Positions 1 through 5,156 of a stretch of DNA of 5,156 nt are shown one piece after another (within the stretch, counting starts at the first letter, position 1; every line of letters starts with the position of its first letter). A program made the position numbers and the translations under genes. Source of the stretch: DSYF01 sp041181065 (GTDB lineage Bacteria > Verrucomicrobiota > Verrucomicrobiia > Limisphaerales > DSYF01); NCBI GenBank assembly GCA_041181065.1, contig JBEGQI010000104.1, positions 1-5,156 on the forward strand, given 5' to 3'. The notes beneath the pieces are model-generated. The model saw only the letters and a list, made by a program, of their open reading frames with translations. It was not told the origin of the DNA and did no database searches.

Positions 1-345
1 TGAGATGCCGGCCTTTAGCAGCGCCGCCACGTCGACCGGTCCGCTGATCCTTTCCTTGCTGCCGGAAGTCCAGCCGCCACCGTGAATGAAAAACACGAGC
101 GGCGTTGGCTTGTCTGAATCCGCTTTCCAAAAATCCAGCACATTCCGCTCGTGCGGACCGTAGCGCACTTCGGCAAATGTGGGTTTCGGCACGGACGCAT
201 CGTAGACATCTGGCGCTTTAGCTTTTGCGGACGCTTTGGCCTTATTGAGGTTGGTGCCTTGGACGACATTGGTTTGGGCGGCGGCGGTGAGCACAGTGAC
301 CAATAGCGTGGCAGCGAGGAGACGTATCAGTATTTTGGTTTTCAT
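1..345 (-). CDS. Secreted alpha/beta hydrolase (esterase/lipase-like), 3' end cut by window edge
   Basis: The first 115 residues of a protein that continues past base 1. Residues 1-23 (MKTKILIRLLAATLL... ending TAAA before QTN) form a typical Sec signal peptide: two lysines and an arginine, a hydrophobic core and an Ala-rich cleavage site. A short Lys/Ala-rich linker (about 34-44) follows, then the start of the hydrolase fold with 'YGPHERNVLDFW' (62-73) and 'PLVFFIHGGGWTSGSKE' (82-98). His88-Gly-Gly-Gly-Trp92 is the oxyanion-hole motif of the hormone-sensitive-lipase / BD-FAE-type esterases, which often remove acetyl or feruloyl groups from polysaccharides. The catalytic Ser, Asp and His lie beyond the window, so activity is not shown. 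The ATG at 345 is chosen because it gives a clean signal peptide; no clear Shine-Dalgarno sequence precedes it. It is 209 bases downstream of the GH43 gene, behind a possible terminator, so it may be its own transcription unit. Family is confident; substrate is inferred from neighbours. Confidence 0.85.
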   Translation of the reverse strand, partial: MKTKILIRLLAATLLVTVLTAAAQTNVVQGTNLNKAKASAKAKAPDVYDASVPKPTFAEVRYGPHERNVLDFWKADSDKPTPLVFFIHGGGWTSGSKERISGPVDVAALLKAGIS

Positions 346-386
346 TTTGGCAAAGGGTGGCTTGGGGAGTGCGGTTAAGTTGGGGG

Positions 387-422
387 GGGACGAAATGAAT
401 GTCGGGAAGGAATTTAATGTCG
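387..422 (-). repeat. Imperfect tandem 18-bp repeat upstream of the hydrolase gene
   Basis: Read on the minus strand, two adjacent 18-base units (422-405 and 404-387) agree at 14 of 18 positions; both begin CGACATT and continue N-A-W-TTC. They sit 42-77 bases upstream of the hydrolase ATG, between that gene and the candidate terminator. Head-to-tail operator half-sites or a chance duplication are both possible. The spacing of 18 bases is not an exact number of helical turns. No regulator can be named. Confidence 0.4.
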
Positions 423-432
423 TTGTCCCCGG

Positions 433-460
433 AAAAGAGGATGCGCAGCGGCGCAACCTC
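433..460 (-). terminator. Candidate intrinsic terminator after the GH43 gene
   Basis: On the minus strand, GAGGTTGCGC (460-451), loop CGCT and GCGCATCCTC (446-437) can form a 10-position stem with a single T-T mismatch. TTTT (436-433) follows directly. It lies about 95 bases after the GH43 stop and about 90 bases before the hydrolase start, a sensible place to end the lyase-sulfatase-GH43 transcript. The T-tract is short and the stem imperfect, so termination may be partial, or the structure may be an unrelated hairpin. Confidence 0.45.
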
Positions 461-554
461 CGGCGAGCAAGCCGTCCGAGCCTGGAACGTAATCGGAACG
501 ACAAGTAGTCTCATGTTCGACCTTCGATTTTGCTGATCATTTATCGGATTCATC

Positions 555-1886
555 TCATGGCGCAAACTCCAGGGCGTCCAGAGCCACCTGATTCCCGTGG
601 GTAAACCTCACACACACTGTCTCGGTGCGGGGCTTTTCGGACAGACTGATTGAGACGTTCCTGGCTGAAGTTGCACCCGGATTCTGTTCCGGCGGCCACT
701 TCGCAAGTAACCGCCCCTCGGGTGAACTTTCGCGTATTTCAATTCCGGCCGCAGCGCCAACGGAACTAAATTTCAGCGTAACCTGCGAGCAGTTCGTCAG
801 GCCACGGACATTTGGAAATAGCAAGTAGCCACCAGCCTGAGTTGCCTTAACTGCGAAGCCGCCGAACGTCTCCTGCTTCTCCATGTTCGTGGCAGCAAAG
901 AAGTCCTCCGCCTCAATCTGGCCCGGGGCGCAGTATTCACCGACGCCCATCCCGTCCACGCGGACCGGCGCAATTTCTCCGTTGGCCTTGTAATGGACAT
1001 AGCTGATGAAGGCATCGCGGAAAAAACGGTTACCCGACCGGCTCATGTCACAGTAGGTGAAATAACACTGGCCATGCCATGAGAAGAAATTTCCATGGCG
1101 GCCCTGCAACGGGCCCTTCGGCCAGGTCGGAGTGGCATAGCCGGGCGCGAAGCTGATATTCGTATCCATCACTGAACCCTTGAACTGGTAAGGCCCGAAG
1201 ACGCTGTCCGACATTGCGTAAAAGCAGCCCCATGTAAGATAGTAGTGACCGTTAATTTTGTGCAGGTTCGGTTTGTCATCAGTCTTGCCCTCGCCATACG
1301 GACCAAACTTTCGGTCGAGTTCCAGCAACCGTGGTTCTTCAGCCAGCGAAATCATGTCATCGTTCAACTTCGCGATGTAGTAGTCCCAAACTCCGAAAAT
1401 GATGTAGGGGCTTCCATCGTCGTCCTGAAAGACGCAGATGTCGTATTCGTGCGTCGGTGTCAGATCGGCCCTGAGGAGCGGCTTGCTCAGCGGGTCGCGC
1501 CAGGGGCCAGTGGGAGAATCAGCAACCAGCACGCCCGCCTGCTCGTTCTTCTCGGAAAAATAGAAATAGTATTTGCCGTTGCGGAAAGCGGCATCGGTCG
1601 CCCAGCAGCCGGTGAATGGCTTGCCGATGTAGGTTTGCTCCGGCTTGATGACGCACTCGTTCGTCCAGTGAACGAGATCTGGCGACGACCAGATCCACCA
1701 ATCGTCCATGATAAAGGTCTTGTTCGTCGCGGACCGGTCATGCGAGGCGAATACATACGCCCTGTCACCAAAGATGTGGATATGCGGATCGTTCAACCCT
1801 CGACAGGGCACGATGGGATTCACGGCCTGCGCCGATGGACAAATCGCCGCAAGCAGGCAAGTGGCCATGAGTGAGTTGAATTTCAT
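555..1886 (-). CDS. Secreted GH43-like glycoside hydrolase with C-terminal CBM6-like module
   Basis: A 443-residue protein. Residues 1-21 (MKFNSLMATC...SAQA) form a signal peptide, so it acts outside the cytoplasm. Residues about 24-315 look like the five-bladed beta-propeller of glycoside hydrolase family 43: 'NDPHIHIFGDRAYVF' (32-46, Asp33 as likely base), 'SSPDLVHW' (67-74), 'CWATDAAFRNGKYYFYFS' (94-111), 'YDICVFQDDDGSPYIIFG' (148-165, Asp149 as likely pKa modulator), 'DKPNLHKINGHYYLTWG' (204-220) and 'RHGNFFSWHGQCYFTY' (263-278, His264). Family members usually remove arabinose, xylose or galactose residues. At the usual general-acid Glu position (EGPxxxK) this protein has Asp204; Glu199 is nearby. 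Residues about 322-443 ('GQIEAEDF', 'GGYLLFPNV', final 'ALDALEF') resemble a CBM6-type carbohydrate-binding module. The ATG at 1886 is preferred over an in-frame TTG at 1910 because it starts the signal peptide directly. It begins 24 bases after the sulfatase stop, so it is probably co-transcribed. Exact specificity is unknown. Confidence 0.88.
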   Translation of the reverse strand: MKFNSLMATCLLAAICPSAQAVNPIVPCRGLNDPHIHIFGDRAYVFASHDRSATNKTFIMDDWWIWSSPDLVHWTNECVIKPEQTYIGKPFTGCWATDAAFRNGKYYFYFSEKNEQAGVLVADSPTGPWRDPLSKPLLRADLTPTHEYDICVFQDDDGSPYIIFGVWDYYIAKLNDDMISLAEEPRLLELDRKFGPYGEGKTDDKPNLHKINGHYYLTWGCFYAMSDSVFGPYQFKGSVMDTNISFAPGYATPTWPKGPLQGRHGNFFSWHGQCYFTYCDMSRSGNRFFRDAFISYVHYKANGEIAPVRVDGMGVGEYCAPGQIEAEDFFAATNMEKQETFGGFAVKATQAGGYLLFPNVRGLTNCSQVTLKFSSVGAAAGIEIRESSPEGRLLAKWPPEQNPGATSARNVSISLSEKPRTETVCVRFTHGNQVALDALEFAP

Positions 1887-1910
1887 GATTTCAAATGGAG
1901 TGCCCGGCAA

Positions 1911-3347
1911 TCATGGTTTCGCCTTTTTCGCCTCCGCTTCACTGACGGAAAGCAACGATTTCATCTTGGCGAGTGCACCGGCGTATTCGGGGTCGGCGGC
2001 GACATTCCGGTTTTCCTTGGGATCCTTCTTAAGGTCGAAGAGCATTTCGCCCTCGTTGCGATACTTCGTGTAGATGAACTGCTCCGTCACCACGCAGTCG
2101 CCTTGCATATAGCGGGAGTAAACGTGGTCGCGGAAGGATTGGTCAGGCTTGTTGAGCAGCGGGACGAAACTACGACCTTGCACCGTGTCAGGGACTGGAA
2201 CCTTTGCGAGCTCGCAAAGTGTGGGGAAAACATCGAGGAACTCCACCAACGCGCTTGATCTCACGCCTCCCGCCTTGCCCGGCACGCGGACCATCAAGGG
2301 CGCGTTCACGGCGTGGTGCATAGTGTTGTGTTTGCCCCAGAAGTTATGCTCGCCGAGATTCCAGCCGTGGTCACCCCAAAGCACGACAATCGTATTTTCA
2401 GCCAAACCCAGGCGGTCGAGTTCAGCCAGCACCTTGCCCACCTGCGCGTCCGTGAAACTGGTAGAGGCAAAATAGCCGTGACGCATCATCCGGTGAAAAT
2501 CATCGAAATTGTCGGCGAATTCGCCGAGATGGTAGCCTCGGTATTCGCCCGAGCCCTGCAAGCCCTTCGGGGCGTTGACGGGCCGACTCCGGTTATCCGC
2601 GATGTCGACCTTGTCGCGGTCATAGATATCCCAATACTGCTTCGGCGCGTAGAATGGCAGATGCGGACGGAGGAAACCGCACGCGAGTAAAAACGGCTTG
2701 CCTGCGTCCTTTAATCGGCGGAGATCAGCCATGGTGCGCCCGGCGATCTGGCCATCGGCATAAGCATTGTCCGGAACGTCGGGCAACTCATAGATCCGGC
2801 CACGGCCGCTTTTGCTCAACTTGTTCGTCGTGGCTGGATCATGGCTCGTGAAATGATTCGCTTCCGGCAGCCACGGCGGCTCGGACCAACACCGGCCCGC
2901 AGTGTCCTCAGGCACGTGAAAAATCTTTCCGTTGGAGAAAGTGACATAGCCGGCTTCCTTGAAAACTTGCGGCAAAGTCTTGCAATGGGGCGCGTCTTCG
3001 TCGGCGCGGGTCAAATAATTTTTGAAACGGTTTGGGGCTGGCAGGACACTGGTCATCAGGCTGGCGCGCGACGCGCCGCACACCGGCACTTGGCAATAGG
3101 CATGCGTGAACAGAACGCTTTGGGCAGCCAGCCTGTCCAGGTTCGGCGACTTCACTTGCGCAGAGCCATAGCAGCCCAGTTCGGGCCGGAGATCGTCCAC
3201 AACGATGAACAAGATGTTCGGGCGCTTCGGGGTTTCGGCCAAACCGTTCTGCGCGGCGTTGGCAGTTGGCGTTGATAAACCCGGCGCCACAGCCGAACAG
3301 AATGCGAGCGACAGAAAGGGCAAGTATTTAGTCAGATGTTTCTTCAT
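1911..3347 (-). CDS. Secreted sulfatase, iduronate-2-sulfatase-like (S1 type)
   Basis: A 478-residue enzyme that should hydrolyse a sulfate ester on a carbohydrate. A signal peptide covers residues 1 to about 31 (MKKHLTKYLPFLSLAF... ending TANA/A), indicating export. The mature domain opens with 'RPNILFIVVDDLRPELGCYG' (42-61; Asp51 and Asp52 are likely calcium ligands). The signature 'VPVCGASRASLMTS' (87-100) holds Cys90 in C-x-A-S-R, the cysteine that is oxidised to formylglycine in this family. Further expected elements are 'GKIFH' (140-144), 'GFLRPHLPF' (224-232), 'WGDHGWNLGEH' (324-334, Asp326/His327 as metal ligands), 'WGKH' (337-340) and a C-terminal 'MLFDLKKDPKENRN' stretch. The order and wording resemble bacterial proteins annotated as iduronate-2-sulfatase, but such labels do not prove substrate. 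The ATG at 3347 starts the signal peptide and overlaps the upstream stop as ATGA, so translational coupling is likely. A longer in-frame start at 3479 would lie inside the upstream gene and is rejected. No maturation enzyme is in the window. Confidence 0.95.
   Translation of the reverse strand: MKKHLTKYLPFLSLAFCSAVAPGLSTPTANAAQNGLAETPKRPNILFIVVDDLRPELGCYGSAQVKSPNLDRLAAQSVLFTHAYCQVPVCGASRASLMTSVLPAPNRFKNYLTRADEDAPHCKTLPQVFKEAGYVTFSNGKIFHVPEDTAGRCWSEPPWLPEANHFTSHDPATTNKLSKSGRGRIYELPDVPDNAYADGQIAGRTMADLRRLKDAGKPFLLACGFLRPHLPFYAPKQYWDIYDRDKVDIADNRSRPVNAPKGLQGSGEYRGYHLGEFADNFDDFHRMMRHGYFASTSFTDAQVGKVLAELDRLGLAENTIVVLWGDHGWNLGEHNFWGKHNTMHHAVNAPLMVRVPGKAGGVRSSALVEFLDVFPTLCELAKVPVPDTVQGRSFVPLLNKPDQSFRDHVYSRYMQGDCVVTEQFIYTKYRNEGEMLFDLKKDPKENRNVAADPEYAGALAKMKSLLSVSEAEAKKAKP
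3344..3347 (-). other. ATGA stop/start overlap coupling the lyase-like gene to the sulfatase
   Basis: On the minus strand the TGA of the upstream gene (3346-3344) and the ATG of the sulfatase (3347-3345) share bases. No Shine-Dalgarno-like sequence is visible just upstream, which fits translation of the sulfatase by terminating ribosomes. The overlap is seen directly; the coupling is inferred. Confidence 0.85.
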
Positions 3348-5156
3348 GGCGTGCTTAAGCGATAGAAGCGCGTGGCGTTGCTGGTCGCGTCGACATCCTG
3401 GATCACAAACGGACTGTTCGTCACCGTGCCCGAGTTCAAAACCGACCAGGCACCGCCCGCCAGATTCGTCGCGGTCCACAAGCGATACGGCACGCCGTTT
3501 GAACCGGCAGCTTGCAGCGAAATGACTCCGCCACCGGGCAGCGAGATGCTGGTGAATGTCGGCGCGCTCGCCAGGACGGTGTTCACCGGCGCGTTGGCGG
3601 AGATGACTGGGGCTTGGCCGGGATTGAACTGCACTTCCGCAGCGGAGTTCGTCGCGCCAACGACGGACACCGAGTTCCCGCGATACGCAAGCAACGAACC
3701 TTGACCGAGGTAAAGGGATACCGAATTGCTACCCTTGTCATCGACGATGCCGAACCGCCCTTTAAACACCAGGCCGAGCGACGCGTCCGAATAAGTTTCA
3801 TTCGCGTTCGGATTCGCGATGATGTAGTGCACGCGCGGCTTGCCCGCGAGCGAGCTTTCAATCTTCAACCCAACGACAATATTGCTGCGCCAGAGCGCCG
3901 TGACATCGGTCACGGTGGAACCTCCGGCAGAGAAGTGTGGTTCATAAACCGCAGCAAACGGCTTGTCCCAAGCGTCGCCGATCTGCCGGACCACCACAGC
4001 CGGCGAATCCGCGCTGCTGTAATCCACGATGGGCGGCGAGCTGACCCGGGCGTATTCGCGGCTGGTGACGGCGGGCAGAATCATGTCCATGTAGAGCGTG
4101 GTTCCCGACGGCGTAGCATTGAACTGCGCGCGCACCGCCTGGTCATGGGGATAGGAAACCACCGTGTTGGTGAAATAGCGCCAGCCCGGCTGGTCGTAAA
4201 CGTCGCCAATGTCGTTCTGAAAACGACTGGGTTGATTGATCAGAGGCAGCGTCACGCCGTTCGTTTTGAGAGAGATGTTCGTCGAACCGATGTTGTGATA
4301 GATGTAGTCGTGAAACTGGTTGGTCACATTTCCGTTCAACGTGGTGGCGACACGGTTGCTGACCGTGGATTTGGACCGAAAGAAATCCACATAAAACCCG
4401 TTGGTGGACGAGGTGCGGATGATGGAAAGCGTGCGCTGCTGCGTGCCCTCGGCCAGCGCGCCCATGGTGTCAGCAAAGGAACTGCAGGTGAACGAGAAGT
4501 TGGAAGATACCGCCTCAGCAAACGGCTGTGGTTCCATGGCAACATTCTGAACCGTGTTGATGCCCAGCCCCTCCCATCCGCCTGAGCCTTGGGAAGCGCC
4601 GTTCACGACGATGGTGTTGTTAGCGCTGAACAGGCGGTAATATTTTTCGTGGATGGTTGTCCCGTAAGTATCACGTCCCGGCTTGGCGCCCATCACCTGA
4701 CCCAAGCCGAAAAGTTCCATGCTCATCCCGCTGGCGTGGCTGTGGGTGTGCGCTGCCCCTCCCACAAAGCACATCAGGCCGTAAGTGGAATTGTTGGCGG
4801 GCGCGGGATTGCGTTGCAGTGTGATACCCGCCCACTGCAGCGCGTCGGTGCGCGGATAACTGAGCGCAACGGGCGACTCAGCGATGGCGGGCGCGTTCCA
4901 CAACAGTTCGAGCAGCTCGTTGTGCGTGCCCAGCGAGGAGTAGGCATTGAGCGTGCCGCGGGTGTATTCACCGGCGCTGACACCGCCGTTGAGCAGGCCG
5001 CCGAAAAGCGCCATGAAGTTGGTGTAACCCCGGACCAGCGCATGTTGATAGACCAGTTCGTAATTGAAGAATGGCTGGGCGTTGGCGTCGTCCCGATGCC
5101 CGTCCCCAAAGCTGATCTGCATGGCGGTGTTCGGATAGCGGAGTTGCGGGATGCGC
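3344..5156 (-). CDS. Heparinase II/III-like protein (probable polysaccharide lyase) with C-terminal beta tail, 5' end cut by window edge
   Basis: An open frame of about 603 residues that enters from the window edge, so the start, signal peptide and most of the N-terminal helical barrel are missing. Numbering here starts at the internal Met at 5122. Residues 1-110 are helix-rich ('YQHALVRGYTNFMALFGG', 'LLELLWNAPAI'). The heparinase II/III-type beta-sandwich begins near 115: 'HTHSHASGMSMELFGLG' (125-141), 'AKPGRDTYG' (146-154), 'HEKYYRLFSANNTIVVNG' (158-175). These match HxHxD..S.EL, DPG..Y and AHNTV.VDG in the family, but Ser131 replaces the Asp, Lys147 the Asp of DPG, and Asn168 the His of AHNT. 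Family members cleave uronic-acid polysaccharides by beta-elimination, often outside the cytoplasm. Residues about 505-592 form a separate beta-rich module ('PYRLWTATNL', 'GAWSVLNSGTVTNSPF', 'DATSNATRFYRLSTP'), which I recognise as a recurrent C-terminal module in Verrucomicrobiota secreted proteins, perhaps for sorting or surface attachment. First visible gene of the likely operon. Fold assignment is fairly sure; activity and substrate are not. Confidence 0.8.
   Translation of the reverse strand, partial: RIPQLRYPNTAMQISFGDGHRDDANAQPFFNYELVYQHALVRGYTNFMALFGGLLNGGVSAGEYTRGTLNAYSSLGTHNELLELLWNAPAIAESPVALSYPRTDALQWAGITLQRNPAPANNSTYGLMCFVGGAAHTHSHASGMSMELFGLGQVMGAKPGRDTYGTTIHEKYYRLFSANNTIVVNGASQGSGGWEGLGINTVQNVAMEPQPFAEAVSSNFSFTCSSFADTMGALAEGTQQRTLSIIRTSSTNGFYVDFFRSKSTVSNRVATTLNGNVTNQFHDYIYHNIGSTNISLKTNGVTLPLINQPSRFQNDIGDVYDQPGWRYFTNTVVSYPHDQAVRAQFNATPSGTTLYMDMILPAVTSREYARVSSPPIVDYSSADSPAVVVRQIGDAWDKPFAAVYEPHFSAGGSTVTDVTALWRSNIVVGLKIESSLAGKPRVHYIIANPNANETYSDASLGLVFKGRFGIVDDKGSNSVSLYLGQGSLLAYRGNSVSVVGATNSAAEVQFNPGQAPVISANAPVNTVLASAPTFTSISLPGGGVISLQAAGSNGVPYRLWTATNLAGGAWSVLNSGTVTNSPFVIQDVDATSNATRFYRLSTP

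Noticed and set aside
418..503. 7-bp inverted repeat TGTCGTT (418-424) / AACGACA (497-503)
   Set aside because: Too short and too far apart (over 70 bases) to stand out from chance.
236..508. A 90-codon plus-strand frame in the intergenic region
   Set aside because: Half of it is antisense to the hydrolase start; the rest is low in recognisable structure, and no ribosome-binding site is evident.
242..565. A 107-codon minus-strand frame spanning the 346-554 intergenic region
   Set aside because: It overlaps the signal-peptide region of the hydrolase in another frame, has no coding character (mixed Pro/Arg/His/Gln tail) and crosses the candidate terminator and repeat.
1245..1874. A 209-codon open frame on the plus strand
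   Set aside because: Antisense to the GH43-like gene whose motifs are clear. Its product has no signal, motif or family resemblance.
1887..1910. Start of the GH43 gene at a TTG codon just after the sulfatase stop
   Set aside because: It would add eight residues ahead of a complete signal peptide that already starts with ATG at 1886.
2841..3275. A 144-codon open frame on the plus strand, with a related 125-codon one at 2313-2690
   Set aside because: Both are antisense to the sulfatase and are shadows of its codon bias.
3348..3479. An extended sulfatase start at 3479
   Set aside because: The 44 extra residues are polar, lie over the end of the upstream gene in another frame, and would bury the signal peptide inside the protein.
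3898..3915. Perfect 7-bp hairpin CCGTGAC-ATCG-GTCACGG
   Set aside because: It sits inside the lyase-like coding sequence at codons for TVTDVT, has no T-tract, and is well explained as a coding coincidence.
3512..4585. A 357-codon open frame on the plus strand
   Set aside because: It lies wholly antisense to the heparinase-like gene, is Arg/His/Val/Asp-rich as expected for a mirror frame of GC-rich coding DNA, and shows no recognisable domain.

Overview
The window suggests a member of the Verrucomicrobiota, probably a Pedosphaera/Limisphaera-like lineage. The base composition is moderately GC-rich. A secreted sulfatase and carbohydrate-active enzymes are clustered together, start codons lack clear Shine-Dalgarno sequences, and the first enzyme ends in a beta-rich tail closing on a 'RFYRLSTP' type motif that I recall as common in this phylum. 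The taxonomic call is an inference from protein style, not from a marker gene.

All supported genes lie on the minus strand, so transcription runs from high to low coordinates. First comes a large heparinase II/III-like protein whose N-terminus is beyond the window edge (3344-5156). Its stop overlaps the start of an iduronate-2-sulfatase-like sulfatase (1911-3347) by four bases (ATGA). After 24 bases follows a secreted GH43-like glycosidase with a C-terminal CBM6-like module (555-1886). A 209-base intergenic region then holds a candidate intrinsic terminator and an imperfect 18-bp tandem repeat. Last is the N-terminal part of a secreted alpha/beta hydrolase with an HGGGW oxyanion-hole motif (1-345), which runs off the window.

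Together these look like a small gene set for outside-cytoplasm breakdown of a sulfated, probably uronic-acid-containing and esterified polysaccharide: a lyase-like enzyme to cut the chain, a sulfatase to remove sulfate, a GH43 enzyme to trim side chains or ends, and an esterase to remove acyl groups. The substrate cannot be fixed from sequence alone. No SusC/SusD-like transporter, regulator or sulfatase-maturing enzyme is visible here.

I see no clearly new kind of system. The most interesting points are departures from consensus at catalytic or metal-binding positions in two enzymes. The heparinase-like protein has Ser where HxHxD expects Asp and Asn where AHNT expects His. The GH43-like protein has Asp where the general-acid Glu is expected.
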